A stretch of 64,000 bases of DNA, taken from the NCBI GenBank assembly GCA_948470475.1, contig OX419336.1:19915249-19979248 (forward strand), read 5' to 3'. Position 1 is the first letter of the stretch. Each line of letters opens with the position of its first letter. Position numbers and translations under genes: made by a program. Below the pieces are notes generated by a model. The model searched no databases. It saw only the letters and a list, made by a program, of their open reading frames with translations, and was not told the DNA's origin. This DNA comes from Galaxea fascicularis (lineage: Eukaryota; Cnidaria; Anthozoa; Scleractinia; Euphylliidae). This document shows, in pieces, positions 1-12,245 of the stretch.

Positions 1-3000
1 ATGCATCCAGGACAGACGCAACCAGTGTAAACATGGCCTGATATACATGTCTCTGTATCAAATTATGACTTCTGAAGCTACAACTTGCATACCCAACAAG
101 TACATAAACATATTCCCAGTCTTGCCCAGTACGAATAGTGGTCATGATGCAGCATATGAACTATTGGTAAGCATTTTTCCTTCGCACAGGAGACAAAGCC
201 AGCTCATTATGGTGGTATCCTCCACTACATGTACCTATAAGTACCTCATTAGAATTCCCTAAGGTTTACTATTAACTTTTGTAATAATATTATTATACAT
301 CTGGATGAAGAGAGACATTGCGGAGTAAGTTAGTTGTCTTAGAAAACTGTCCAACATTCAACAAAATGACTTAAACAACCTAACCTAAAGAATGCCCGGT
401 TTGTATCAACCTATATGTACAGTGTATAATAGTTGATAAAGAAACTGACCTCCATAAAGAGATTCAACACATGACATTTCAAGTGCTAGCTCTTCACTAG
501 AGTCAATACATTGTCAGAGCACAGAACAAACATTAGATTTTGCTTTCTCTCTTCCACCAACACAGTCCTATAGTCTCACAGAAACTTAACCAAATCTAAT
601 TTGCTGTACAAAGCATTCCTTTCCAGATGTAAAAATGAACAGTTGAAGAGATTTCATTGGACAGCAGCTACAAGTTTAGCTTTTTGAGCTATTTTGTGTA
701 AACAAAATCGCTCTATGTCAGCATGAAGCTCAAGAAATTCTTCCTTGGTCGGGTGGTTCTGCCTTGAACCAATGAAATAAAGGTTTCTTTAGATGGCATT
801 GTTTCAGCCAGCGGCCAATCTAATTCCCTGTTTTAAAAGTGTTTTTGAAAGCATGTGGTCAGTGATGGTCAGCACTGAGACTAAGTTACACATGCGTGTT
901 GATTACGCTCAAAGGAACATCAGCGTGGAATGTCACGCGTCATCCATTTACTGTTGCGTGATGTATTTATTACTATCACGCCAAGTGGTACCACCATTAT
1001 GGTAGTCTTTCCTGAGAAAAGGGTTTGTATATTTAACGCATGCGTGAATGACAACAATAGGCGGAGATACTGGAGTCAGATTAGAATGAAGTATGGTTGT
1101 GCTGTTTCGATGGATGATGAAGGTAGTAAGGTAGGGACGAAAGTATTTGAAGTTTACGGCCGCGGTTTGTTGGTTATAACAACCGTGTGTTTAGTCTCCT
1201 TCGCAGACGCTCTTTTGGTTCGTCACGCAATCTTTCCTCCCCAATGAACGTCTGATTATCGGAAATAATGCAGGCGGTGAAAAGCGGCAAAACACGTTAA
1301 ACGAATAACGCTAGTCGTAATTGATTGAGCATCAAGGTAATTTAGTTGAGCGGTTCCTACTCGGGAAGCAAATATTTCGTTTCGAAGTGGACGAGTGCTT
1401 AGTTTTGTAATTTTTCTTGTGTTTTTTTGTTCGTTTGCTAATTTTGTCAAAACTGCAAGAACATTGTTAAAACTGGAAGAGCATTGTGTGACGAAAATAA
1501 GCATATGTTTGACGGATTTGAAAACTATAAATATTAGTCTAATCAGAAGTGGCTGTTTCCACAAGTGATATTGGCACGGAAGAAAAATGCTATGGAAGGG
1601 AATCCTTAATCTGGATATTTGTTCCCCTTGAAGTGAAGCCGTTTTTATGTTAAACAATGAAAATGCTGATTTCATTTGTCAAATGGATTACTTTTATCTC
1701 TCACGTGTAAACAGGCACCAAGACATACAGCCCTGTTTATGAAATGCGATTTCCAACTTTGATCTATCACTTGCATACGTTTGCTAATAGCAAGTTCGTT
1801 GGTTAATTCACACATGAATAAGGCAGCGCTGTTGGTTAAATGCGACTCCGAACTTTGATCGGTCACGTGGATCCAACATGACCTTTGATCAATCACAAGA
1901 TTTGCACGTGGTCAATTCAACATGTTTACAACAACATGTAATTGAATTTATTTTCTGTTAGAATGATTGGTCACTTTTAACCGTTTTTTATTGGTTACTT
2001 TTCTCAACTTCAATTTTCTCTTCTTCTTATTGGCGGATTTCGATCCGTTGTTTGTCTGTTGATCGGGTTTTTTAATATTGTACAACTGTTGACGCTCTTA
2101 ATTCGGAGGAGCTTATTTTGGAATTAATTGGTGGTTTGTGTTCGAGTCGGTAAGTTTAATATTGCCCTTATTTCGGGGTATAACGCGGTGTTACGCTCAT
2201 CTGCTTACTGTACACAGACGTTGTTAGCAAAAGACCCAAACACTAAAATAAGAGCGTTTGTTTAGGTCGGGCTATTTTTGCTGTCCGAAGTAAAAAGTAC
2301 AAAGCACTTGAAAATCAGAAATTGATCGTTACGGCAATTATATCTATATTCATTATCAGTACTGTATTCAACGTTGATTCGGTTTTTGTGGTCTCATATA
2401 TTGTAGTATGTTGCATAGTTCGTCTGTTTGGAAATATTTCTTCACATGGTCCTGGAACTGTATCAGCACGTGTACGTATATTTTGGGAATTTGAGAGACT
2501 GGACGAATATAGTGTTTGCGAAAGTGCGGAGAAAGAAAATGAACAAATAACAGAAAATATATTACATATCGGTTTTTGTGGAATTAATGAAACTCTTGTT
2601 TCAAAAAATGTAGGATGAATGATTATTTGATTGGTACAAATCAAACTCAAAATCAGTCTTAGAAATAAGAAAACTAAACAAAAATCAAATGAAAAACAGT
2701 TTGCTCGTACTTCTCCGATACCATAGCAAAAACCAAAAGCGCCACAGATAAATGACTCACCATTCAACCATTTTCTGACTTCTCCCTATTTTATCAACAT
2801 TATACCACTCTTCACAAAATAGCTCAAGCACGCATTGCGTGCCTATGTTTTTATCTGTCTCCATCTATGCTTTCTCACTGTTACTCAAACACCTATAAAA
2901 AAGATTTAAGGTACACTGTATCACCCATGCTTCATGTCTTCTTGAAATCCCAGATTTACTCACTACAAATCCAACTACCAGTACTAAGTGGGAATAAATA

Positions 3001-4822
3001 TGGAAGAAATAGTTTATCAGAAGGTTCCTTACAAGCAACAAAAGACGCTATCTGTACTTTAGACGAGTATGCTTCAATGATCAACCTGTTACCAAGGAAA
3101 CAGCAACCAAAAGAAAACTTTGGCCACTGATTTACATATACAGCATATGGCAGTATTTTTAAAAGGTTTGTGAGAAATAATTTGATTAAGAAACCTGATT
3201 AACAACTATAGTTTTTAAGTAAAACAAAAAAAAAGCGATTCCCAATCGGTTCTAATAGACTACACTATACATGCACATCTCCTATCTGTAAACTAATCAA
3301 CTTGAAGAGTGGTCCAAACTTTATGGGTGGCATCCAAAAATCACTCTCCAATTTATAATTTACTTGTGATTTTCAATGCACATTTATTTCAGTTTTTTTT
3401 TTTTAAGCTAATCAACATTTTGTGTGAGAGTAATGGTGTCCTTAAATAACAGAATGACAACCACAAAGTGTACAATGGAAACAAACAGGATGAAAGTTTT
3501 TCATAATCTACATGTAAATCATTGTTTATCTGGCAAATATTGTGCTTGGGTGTTGTCAGGGTGAATCTTAGGCCTAAAAACCACTGGGATATTGCCACCC
3601 TTGATGAAAATATAATTATTTAAAGGACTGCTCTGCTTACAAAATGTGTTGATTATAAATGTTGTTTTAAACATCAGGAAACTCAACTGAATAAACAGTG
3701 AAAATTAATGTGAATTTTAAGATACTAAAGAATTTTATATTTTGACTCTTGTTTTTCTTTTACTGAGTCAGCTGGAATTTACAACAATCTCCACACTGAC
3801 AGATATTGTACCAACAAGGAAAGTATAAACAGCTGGTATAATATTAAGGGAGTAACTGCACAGTTATTAAGAGTTCAGTTTTACATCGTAAAGGGACACA
3901 TGGGTTTATTCTGTACAATGTACATAAATTTCATGGAATAAAGAGCATGTGGAAAACCTTGGAGACATACAGAAAATAGAACTGTCTAGATAAAACAAAA
4001 ATTGTTTTCAAGGTTAAGGAATTATCGAAGAAATCTCAAACTTTATTTATTTAATGAATTTTTATTTTTCTCCCATTCTTTGCTTTGGTTTTGAACACGT
4101 TTTCAACAAATTAAGGGAATACATAGAAGTGCCTTCGTTAAATTACTCAATACGAAGGTTTGCAACTACTAGAACTAGATTTTCATAAATATTGTTCCCA
4201 TGGAATTTTAAGCTGGCGTAAAAAATGCCTCCCAGCTTTTGCGGGGGATTAATGAAATTCGGTCCCTTCTTCCTAAAGCCGAATAAAAAATATCTAGACA
4301 AGAGTGAACTGTAATCTGTATAACAACAGGGATATAGCTAATCACTTGAAATTGTCTAAATACTGTTAAATTTGATACTTTCGGATATAAGACGGTACAA
4401 AGATCATCTTCGTCAGTAGACATGTACTCAGAGAGCTTTGAAATGTCGCTTCACTTTACCTGTTAAATCGCTCATGTCTTAGAAATTTGTTCTCAAGTTT
4501 GTTTATCCATTTCGCCTTTTTAATGCTCAGGAAACGAGAACAGTTTCGCTTTGTCTTCTAATTTGCGATTGATTTCCGGTAGTTCCCTTCTCAACTAACT
4601 CTCAGGAGAAGTCACACAAGCTTTGAGCCAATGTGAGAAACAAAGAGCTTAGTATTTACCAACTCGAGATAAAAATTTAATGCCATCCTCATGGTTTCAG
4701 ACTCGTTTGTTGTTTTTATCACTATTTAAGATACTTTAAAGCGAAAATGAAAAAGAAGGCCAAAAACAGCAGTAGCTTGGAAGTAATAAAGACCGGAAAA
4801 CGTATCGTGACTTGAAACTTAC
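1..4822. other. Non-coding stretch, probably intron or 3' flank of the 4.8 kb gene
   Basis: I see no exon here with convincing protein character and splice sites. Short open frames exist on both strands near 0.8-1.25, 1.3-1.9 and 2.3-2.8 kb, but they overlap each other and have low-complexity or hydrophobic AT-driven composition. Around 1.73-1.88 kb a sentence-like segment (a TTTGATC-TCAC-TG core) recurs imperfectly, suggesting an old local duplication. Because the minus-strand exon ending at 4823 has a perfect donor pointing left, this stretch is best read as the next intron of that gene, with its DNA-binding exon lying outside the window or unrecognised. Confidence 0.4.
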
Positions 4823-5312
4823 CTGACTCGCTATCAAGGCGGTCTGAGTCGTTCTCGGAATGCGGCGAATCCGGTGAGTTTTTTTGTCCATCGTTCTGTT
4901 CAAAAAGTTTTAAGTTCGTCGGTTCTAACCGATTGTTAATCGGCGGTGCGAAGGTTTCTTGAGCTTCAAACATAGGGTCTTTGAGAAATAAATGAGGTTT
5001 TACGTCGGTCTCTAGTGAATGAGACGACTCCAAAGAATCCGGAGAGAGAGGTTTGTAATCTGGAGTATGAGGGGCCGATGGCGTCGAGCAATACAGCGAT
5101 TCGTTGGAGCATTCCTCTGGGAAACTAGGCATACTATCCATGCTAAGGCCATTCAAGTTCAGATAATGAGATTTTCCAATAGAGGAGTACGATAAACTGC
5201 TCGAAGTATATTCCGGCAAACTGTTGTAGCTCAAAGTTGTGTCCGAGCAAGAGGGAACTTCTTCAAAAAATCCCGAAAGCCAGTCTACGGGAACTTCTTC
5301 ATTGCTGTGGTG
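4823..5312 (-). CDS. Second coding exon of a transcription-factor-like protein (partial gene)
   Basis: Reading on the minus strand, a polypyrimidine tract and CAG acceptor (5313-5315) open this 490-nt exon, and CAG|GTAAGT closes it at 4823. It enters in phase 0 and leaves in phase 1, exactly matching the exon at 5433-5588. The 163 codons begin HHSNEEVPVDWLSGFFEEV and are rich in Ser, Pro, Asp and Glu with several SP motifs (e.g. CSTPSAPHTPDYKPLSPDSLES) and end in a SENDSDRLDSES stretch. This composition is typical of an activation or regulatory region of a nuclear factor. No DNA-binding domain is visible, so the family cannot be named; a bZIP protein of the CREB3/ATF/C-EBP sort is only a guess. 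Confidence 0.7.
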
Positions 5313-5432
5313 CTGGGTAGGAAAAAAACGGCATCTCCATTAAAGGGCAGAAAATTGTCTGCTTCAAGCATGTCATCAGCTGTGAATTGATGCAGTTTTA
5401 CTACGACTCTTAATGAATGGAGCTACACTTAC

Positions 5433-5588
5433 CATTGAATGAAAGCTTGTGTCGTGAAAGTCCTCGGACATCATGTTGTCAAACAGCCCAGAATCGGACG
5501 AAAAAGGCTCGTCAAAGCCTGGTTCCTTCTTTACTATACTTAGATCTAAAGAGGAATGCTCCATACTGGCGTATAAGGTGAAAGGCAA
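5433..5588 (-). CDS. First coding exon of a transcription-factor-like protein
   Basis: This minus-strand exon starts at ATG 5588 (MPFTLYAS) or at a second in-frame ATG nine codons later (MEHSSLDLS), and ends at TCAATG|GTAAGTG. It contains IVKKEPGFDE, a sumoylation-like psi-K-x-E core common in transcription factors, followed by an acidic run (SEDFHDTSF). The 120-nt intron to the next exon keeps the frame open. The upstream ATG has no in-frame extension that looks coding, so this is probably the true N-terminus. About 215 residues are seen in the two exons together; the rest of the protein is missing from view. Confidence 0.7.
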
Positions 5589-5684
5589 GGGATAAACCGA
5601 CGGGTTACCGTCCCAACGACGACTTCAAATTTTTGTGACCGGTCTTTGTTCGCAAGACGAAAAGAGTATCACCGGGGTTGAAAT

Positions 5685-5725
5685 AATTATTATACTGCAC
5701 CAATGAAAGCGCTTGTTTTACTGTC
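5685..5725 (-). promoter_or_regulatory. Possible core promoter of the 4.8-5.6 kb gene
   Basis: About 100 bases upstream of the first ATG the minus strand carries an ATTGG (inverted CCAAT) motif next to TATAATAATTATTT. The spacing would fit a TATA-type start, but both motifs are frequent by chance in AT-rich DNA, so this is weak. Confidence 0.2.
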
Positions 5726-5759
5726 GTCAAGCCATATTTGGCACTGTGAAAATACGTTA

Positions 5760-6180
5760 TCATAATTAATCTTGCATAAATTTTGGTCTCACAGGTGATT
5801 TCTTGAACCTGCTGGTATGTCCTGTAAAGTGACTGTACGCGAAAACGTTTTCCATTGGCTGTTCAATTTGTAAATATTCCACATTTATCAATTGCTTCTT
5901 CGATAAATAAGCGAGACAAAAACATTGTTTAAGTGGAGGGACCGTAACTACGAGACCTTCAGGAGAGTAAAATAACACAATAACGACGCGAAAAAACCCT
6001 TTCGCTACGGGGGGATTTGAAAAACTCACATCCACATTTGACCTTGTCCGGTTCAGACAGGGCATTGAAAACTACGGCTACGAACAAAGAGATTTATCAT
6101 CCAAGGAACATATTTTTTTATTGTTGGCTCCCAATTATCAGTTATCGATCGTGATTTCAAGTGTCGAAATATACTTATTG
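5760..6180. other. Upstream flank without recognised gene
   Basis: A 99-codon minus-strand open frame lies here, but it has no splice or family support and no protein-like periodicity. I treat the stretch as 5' flank of the gene to its left. Confidence 0.35.
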
Positions 6181-6182
6181 CC

Positions 6183-6331
6183 TGGCCCCGGTTGTTCAAA
6201 CGTTAGATAGCGCTATCCACCGGATAAATCACTATCCAGTGGATAAGTAATGGGAAAGCTAATTACACTATCCACTGGGTAGATATTTATCCGGTCGATA
6301 GCGCTATCCAGCCTTTGAACAACTGCGGCCT
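6183..6331. mobile_element. Palindromic MITE, copy 1
   Basis: The left end (GGCCCCGGTTGTTCAAACG) and the right end (CCTTTGAACAACTGCGGCC) are inverted repeats, and inside them the unit GCGCTATCCACCGGATAAAT / ATTTATCCGGTCGATAGCGC is again inverted, so almost the whole 150 bp folds on itself. A second copy with the same ends and centre (ACTATCCAGTGGATAAGTAATGG) lies at 52287-52440. No coding capacity; a non-autonomous DNA transposon. Confidence 0.75.
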
Positions 6332-6778
6332 GGTTGTCTGTGAACCACGTGATAGCAAATTTCAAGTGGTCGCCTGGGTAGGTAAAACTGACCTTGCATC
6401 AATCAAAACAGATAATCCTCATTAAGGATACAATTTCCGATAAATGTGATCTCCGAGCAAAGTGCACTTGTAACTCGTTGGGAAGCAAGAGTGCACGTAT
6501 TGAAGGGGCCCGGTTTCAGTGAAGGTATAGTTCAGTGCTGTTTGCTTTGCGGCAAACATGAATTGCAATGCAGGAATAAAAGGGAGGGTAAGGTTTTTTG
6601 GTATAGTTACCCTAATCGGTTTTTATGCAGGGGTGTAGCCAGGATTTTTCCACTGGTACGCACAATTTTCCAAATCTCTCTCCCCCACCCCCAATTTGGT
6701 GTGGGAAAACACCTTCTGTTGATTTATCAATATTGATTTATTCTCCAAAAACGATGTCTCAGATTTATATTTTTTTCA

Positions 6779-7193
6779 GAAAGGAGCGGCTCATGCTATC
6801 CCATTATTTCTCGACACCAGTGTTCTGCCTGTCCATTTCCTATACTATGAAGCAGTGTGCTGCCTTATGCATGATGTCTCTAACCAAATCGCACCCTCTA
6901 ACATCTTAGACCTCTTCACTAAAACTAGCCACGTGCATTCCTTCAATACGCGTTCCTCTACATCTCAAAATTATTATCGAAAATTTTCTAGACTCGAAGT
7001 ACAGAACAAAGCCTTCTCTCGAGTAGGACCGAGACTGTGGAATGAGCTTCTGGCCCGCATGCCTATGAAGACATTCAAAAATGAGCTTCATAATTTACTT
7101 CTATCGGTACTAGAACAATGCGATGACTACATAGACACAGACCAAATTACATTTGTTTTAAAAAAGAGCGATCACACGAAACGCTGGCTATGA
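6779..7193 (+). pseudogene. C-terminal relic of a LINE reverse transcriptase
   Basis: One plus-strand frame reads AHAIPLFLDTSVLPVHFLYY and then NILDLFTKTSHVHSFNTRSS, RKFSRLEVQNKAFSRVGPRL and WNELLARMPMKTFKNELHNLL before a stop. This is the conserved C-terminal tail (VH-x-NTR ... FSR-x-G-x-x-LWN ... FK-x-x-L) of jockey/L2-like non-LTR retrotransposons. The reverse transcriptase core and endonuclease are absent, as expected for a 5'-truncated insertion. Roughly 500 bp of 3' sequence, ending in an A-rich stretch near 7704, follow it. There is no sign that it is a host gene. Confidence 0.8.
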
Positions 7194-7282
7194 ACATGCC
7201 CACACGCTGCGTTCTATTGCTTGGGATTGAGAAAAAAATTAGCAAATATATAATGGGAAAAATTATGTAGTAAAGGTATTGT

Positions 7283-7617
7283 ACACAGTTGACCCGCCTA
7301 GATTAGATTTACTATTTGCGGGTTGTCAGAAATAGATTTCGTTACTCTTTGGATTTCGTTACTCTATAGATTTCGTTACTCGCACGTGATTTGTACTCTT
7401 GTCTAGTTATCCAATCGGAGCACGATGTCTTGATTGACATCTGATCTCGGATTTTTACTTCGCACATGTTGTTGTAGACTTGGAAGGAACATCAGGAAGA
7501 AAGTTAGTCGGTAATCTGTTGAGAAAATCAGTTGGAAAATCTCTAAATCTGAACATCAAGAATAAAGTCTTGTGGAAGTCTAGTGGTATTTTTTTCCTCT
7601 CTATCACGGGTCAACTG
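7283..7617. mobile_element. Small TIR insertion in the LINE 3' region
   Basis: ACAGTTGACCCG at the left is matched by CGGGTCAACTGT at the right. Inside, at about 7336-7386, the phrase GATTTCGTTACTC occurs three times in tandem. No coding potential. Confidence 0.5.
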
Positions 7618-7841
7618 TAAAAAAGAACTGTAAAAAAGATAAGATTTGTAATGTTATATGTGACTATAAAAGTTCAAAGTTCAAGTTCAACATCACTTAT
7701 TAAAAAAAAACAATCAGAGTTAAAGCAAATAGTTATCTGAAATATGTTTGCTTTTTTATGCATTTTTTTATTTTCTTTTATTTCATTTTTTACTTCGATT
7801 TTTTCAGGTACGCACGTGCGTACGGGTAGCTACGCCCCTAT

Positions 7842-9480
7842 TATGGAGGCGAGAACTTTTTAGTTTTTCAGTCTCTCGACGAATATGTGCCAAGTTCCTC
7901 GGATTCGTCCTTGTACGAGCGAGCTCCTCAGGCGCACGCAAATTGTGCAAAACGTACTCTTTAGGGCCGGAAAGAAAAGGTTCGTATACTGTGAATAAAA
8001 GGGGTAGATTCTAAAGAAACTGTGGTGCTCCGTTGATAAAATCAAATGTTCGTATACTGTGAACTATTGCGAGAATATAGGCATCTAAGTTTTAATACAA
8101 TAAATTGTAGGTGATGACATCTGTACGTAAAGTGACCCGCATAAGTTGTACAAATGACACAACAAATGAGATAAGTTTACGTTTATTGTGAACTTCGATG
8201 CTTATATTAATTTTACGTAACCTATTTAATAGTATACTTACTTGGACTGGGGGAAATTAAAATTCGTATAATTATACAGACAAAGTAGTATTTCTAGAGG
8301 GTCACTTGAGTCTTTCCATCTCACACCCCAAAATTGAGATAAAAACGGCGCAGAGAAATCAAGAGGCAATCTTTCGATCAGAGTAAATTAAACGTGACGG
8401 AAAATGTTATTTACTTTAAATATGTCAGTGATGAACTGAATAAAAGAAAAATGGTCATAACAAACGGTGTCAGGATACTTACGGCAAATGGGTCGCTCAA
8501 CGTTACGGCACTCGTTCGGCACCTTTTCGAAAAATGTCGATTTATTTCATTCAATGGCACAATAAACTTGGTCTCTGTCAAAACCAGTCGACTACAGCCG
8601 ATCACTGCCTTCCAGTTTCCCAGGATTGTTGTTCATCGGCAACGTAACTTACCGCAATTTGAATTTTTTTTCTTTAATTTTAACTGAACCATCATTATTC
8701 CAGCAATCTTTGTATTTTTTTTTTGCAAATATTGCCGACAGTGTCGTTACTGAAATGTCAATTTAGTTAGTCCTGCATGAATCATAAGAGGGAATAAATG
8801 ACTGCAGCTCCTAGTGTTTTATTTTGCGGTCGTCTTGGTTACAATTCACCTACCAGACAACGAAACAAGATGCACGGCAGAAATGGCGTTGTTTTGAGAG
8901 CGCGTCGGCGGCCAGTTACTCGATAGCCTTTATTTTGGGGGGTATACATAGAAGAGTTCAACTGATATATGTTTGACCTACTGGGAAAAGTTTAAGATTA
9001 AATTGCGCACTTCACTGAAATGCCGGAACGTAAAGTAATCAAAAGCAAAGGAACAGAATGCGTCATGTAATAAATTCAAAATTTCCCTGGAAATTGAAAA
9101 CCACGCAAAGAACGCACTCTGTTTATTTTACTGCGCACGTGCAGATCTGAATTAATGATATCTTTTTTTATTACTAAACGAAAAATGCTATTATCAAACA
9201 AGTGAATAAAGAAGTAACTGAAATGAAAAAAAGAATTTGCTAAAATCATGGTCTTCACTGTTGTAAAATGGTTTTATATATAAATGAACATTTTGTTTTG
9301 TGTCTCCAGTGCAATTAATAATCACACATTACCACAAGTGTTAGGGATAACAGCAAATAAAAGTAGTTTAACAAAAAGTATCGTCGAGGTATATTGACCG
9401 TTGCTTCGTGTAAGAAACTCACACAACTAATACCTCAGATGACATTGTTCGACAATTACGATGCGGCAAGCCTTCGAAAT
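7842..9480. other. Intergenic DNA, nothing recognised
   Basis: AT-rich sequence with only short conflicting open frames (for example 8394-8687 plus and 9076-9258 minus) and no splice-supported exon or clear element boundary. Confidence 0.35.
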
Positions 9481-9495
9481 ATTATTAAAACTCGA

Positions 9496-9501
9496 TTTAT
9501 T
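9496..9501 (-). terminator. Poly(A) signal of the 9.6-14.1 kb gene
   Basis: AATAAA on the minus strand, about 135 bases after the TGA stop at 9634-9636. Position and orientation suit 3'-end formation of the gene described next. Confidence 0.5.
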
Positions 9502-9633
9502 TAGTTGTTGGGTATGACCGGCGATTTCACAAAGAATATGTTAGAGTGACGTCCCAGTGGCGATTTTAATCCAAAACAAGAGGAATCTCTTCTGGTCTCT
9601 TGTCAGAACAGAGTGGGATTGCAAGTTACAATA

Positions 9634-9736
9634 TCACCTCAGAGCGCATGCGTGAACTCCCCAGAAGAAATGTTGTCTCCCTGTAATTGTGGAATCTCGC
9701 AGGTCCGGGATAACATCAGAGTAAATCTGACGGTAT
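9634..9736 (-). CDS. Terminal exon of the unknown multi-exon gene
   Basis: Acceptor TTTCTTTTTCAG (cag at 9737-9739), entry with one base completing an Arg codon, then YRQIYSDVIPDLRDSTITGR, QHFFWGVHACALR and TGA. The frame and the one-base carry match the AG left by the 10211 donor exactly. The charged-aromatic sequence and correct phase make chance unlikely. Confidence 0.75.
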
Positions 9737-10210
9737 CTGAAAAAGAAATTCGCAAAGGCAATTTTTTTTTTTTACAACAATAAGAACTCGTTCTAATCGG
9801 CGAGATTAGCCTATGGTGATACTATTCTGTTTGTCTTTCTTTCAAACAAGGCAAAGCTAGAAGCGAGAAAACCAATTAAACCTTGTAACCAGCAACACTT
9901 GACTGGCTGAGGTGCATTTCCTCTCGCTGGTTTGTTAACGAGTTTGGTACCTACACTGAACTTATAATCTGGCCCGGTATTAAAAGAAAAAGGCAAACTC
10001 ATCAATTCAAATTAAGATTAATAAACTGAGAACTAGATCATCCGGTATTGTAGCCCGAGCGCTTGACGTCACTTCAATTAGCTCATATGTCATTTCGGTT
10101 GAAAAGAAATTTGACTTTTCAGATCTATTACCCTTCGCTTTTTTTTTCGACCGTAGATTGATAGGTTAGGAATTTTTTAATTGACTGATTTTTCACACGG
10201 ACCTTATTAC

Positions 10211-10797
10211 CTTCTATGGGCTTCAGACTTGAAACGCACTCCCAGCATTCCAGTAGCGCAATGCTTCGTTGTTCCCAATGTTTTAGATTGCATCGTTTTT
10301 TCTTGTGGAATCACGGGAGGAAGCCTTACGTAGTCAGCACCAGCTATATTCTTTACTGGAACAAGACCAACACGAAGACACCCCACTTCTTCACAAGTCT
10401 TGACCTCGGGATGAGTAAACTTTAAATGTTTTGATTCACCAAGTTCTAAAGTGTTTGATTTATAGGCTGTCAACGCAGGGATATATTTGCTTGTAATTCT
10501 GATGCGATTTTCGTCCTTAGTTTTTGTAGCACAGTCACTGTTTTGCAGGCTATATTTTTCCGTCACCCTTTTAGTGTTTCCGGTGATGTCTTCATCCTGC
10601 AAGCCATTTCTTCTCGCAAGGTCCAATGCAGTGTAAGTAGGCATCGGTATCTTTGGAAAATTGAGTGGCGCTTTACGCATATTATTGAGCCCAACTGGCC
10701 AAATGGGCCACGCCGCTGACCGTTTTGAATCGCTTTCTGTGTCCTTGTCGTCAAAGATCTTTCCATTCTTTAGACATTTTCTACTTTCCTGGTTTTC
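10211..10797 (-). CDS. Largest exon of the unknown multi-exon gene
   Basis: The exon opens after CTGTTTCAG and closes at AGAAG|GTAATAAG; 587 nt, phase 0 in and phase 2 out. It encodes about 195 residues: a basic start (ENQESRKCLKNGK), an acid patch (FDDKDTESDSKR), an aromatic-proline motif (AAWPIWPVGLNNMRKAPLNF) and then PMPTYTALDLARRNGLQDED. The rest is hydrophilic with scattered Cys (TCEEVGCLRVGLVPVKN). No catalytic motif or membrane segment is visible. The WPIWPVGLNN block is the most distinctive part for a homology search. Confidence 0.75.
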
Positions 10798-11358
10798 CTG
10801 AAACAGAATATCAAGTTATTGACCCCAAACTTGATTCACCTGAAAGCTCGGTTTCGAGTTGAAAATATTCAGCGGGTTGGGCCAGAGAATAACCAGTTGT
10901 GATGATCACATAAAAATGAAAAGGCCGACGGCCATTTTTCTTATGCTCTGTGAAATGTGTTACGTTTTATGTCTTCTGAAAATTAATGTGTGAGCATACT
11001 GAACAAGTCCCTTAGTGTCTCATTCTTTCTTCTGTGCTTTACCTTTACGGCTGTGATTTATTTTTACTGACTTCAAATGAATTTAAACTGTGTTTTCCCA
11101 TAAGGAGTTGACTGCCTACAGAAGAGGCTTATTTTATTCAGTTGTTTTGTTGTGTATTTGAACAATTTTCAAAGTGTAACAAATTAAATTAGTATAGCCT
11201 GTTCCAGGCTCTCAGATAGTGAAGGCGCGAGAACGAGACTAAGGAGCAAAGAAACTGGAGCGGGGATCGCCCTCCATTTTTCGCCTCGGCTCTGCTGGTA
11301 CCATCGTGCCCCGTTTGCTATCTAAACGCCTGGAACAGTCTAAAAATAGTGAGATCAC

Positions 11359-11607
11359 CTCTGTCTTTTCACCCTCGTCGTCACTTGATTCTTTTCCCGC
11401 GATTTCTTCGTCGTCATTCACTTCCCAGTTTTCCAATGCGCTCGAATCACTGCCTCCTCTGGTTAACCGCATAAGCTTGTAAACTAAGTCTTTCTGCTCT
11501 TGAACAGGATTGGGTCCAGTCTCCGTCATGCTGTCTTGATACACTGAGGTGCGGTAGATTTTGTGTGATAGTTGCTCCAGCGCGTCTTTTGTGGCGGGAG
11601 ATAGTTC
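11359..11607 (-). CDS. Internal exon of the unknown multi-exon gene
   Basis: Acceptor TTTCCTTAG, donor GACAGAG|GTGATC, 249 nt, phase 0 to 0. The 83 residues start ELSPATKDALEQLSHKIYRT, continue through a helical segment (QEQKDLVYKLMRLTR) and end in a strongly acidic tail (NDDEEIAGKESSDDEGEKTE). The donor is non-consensus after +2, which is the weakest junction in the chain. Confidence 0.75.
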
Positions 11608-11860
11608 CTAAGGAAAGGCATTGATTAAGGTTACACTGAATACGGGCTATCGAATGGTCCTCAGTAATCTTGCAAATCTACTGTGCTCCTTTCATGTTTT
11701 TGATCGATCCTCATTGCGCATGCTTACAATCGCTCAGGTCTTATGCACTCAGTCGTAATTCTCTTCTGTTTCCACTTTTTCTCCTCGCAGTTCGTAGGTT
11801 ATAAACTCACAAGAAAAAAACTAAACCAGCTGTAAAATTCCACCGAAATACAGTACTTAC

Positions 11861-11886
11861 CTGCTTAAGCTTTCGCCCACAAGGAA
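11861..11886 (-). CDS. 26-nt micro-exon of the unknown gene
   Basis: TTCTTATTTCAG precedes and AGCAG|GTAAGTACTG follows this minus-strand micro-exon. Entry with two bases and exit in phase 0 give PCGRKLKQ running straight into ELSPATKD of the next exon. Both splice sites are strong and the phase is right on both sides. Confidence 0.65.
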
Positions 11887-12245
11887 CTGAAATAAGAATA
11901 AAACAACGAGGTCACTGAGGTGGCACAACAGACAGCCCATACTGACTGAACTGAAATTCAGTAAAGTAATCCTCCTCATACGTTTGTCAGTCTTCAAACA
12001 AGCAAGCGTGAACAACTTTTTTATTGGATATGAGTCACTCAGAGCTGCCAGATCTGCATCTTTTGTTCGCTGAACACTAGTTCTCTTTTCTCTTTGCATG
12101 GGTATGACCTACGTGAGTGCATACAGTTTATTCAGTATTTTGACTTCAATGAACTTTTTCAATAAAGTAAAGAATATCTCGTTAGCAGCAGTTAGATGAA
12201 ATGTATTCAGTTTACGTCACCTATTCTATAGTCTGAATATCTCAC

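Larger units (their letters stand above)
6629..7841. mobile_element. Possible hAT-type element enclosing a LINE tail
   Basis: The left edge CAGGGGTGTAGCCAGG and the right edge GGTAGCTACGCCCCT are inverted relative to each other (GGGGNGTAGC core), and the CAGGGGNGTAGC start is typical of hAT ends. Between them lie a LINE C-terminal fragment (6779-7722) and a smaller inverted-repeat insertion. I could not find a clean 8-bp target duplication, so the pairing of the two ends is inferred. Confidence 0.4.

Noticed and set aside
2315..2767. 150-codon minus frame and overlapping 98-codon plus frame
   Set aside because: The two compete on opposite strands, have no splice or family support, and are explained by AT-rich hydrophobic codons.
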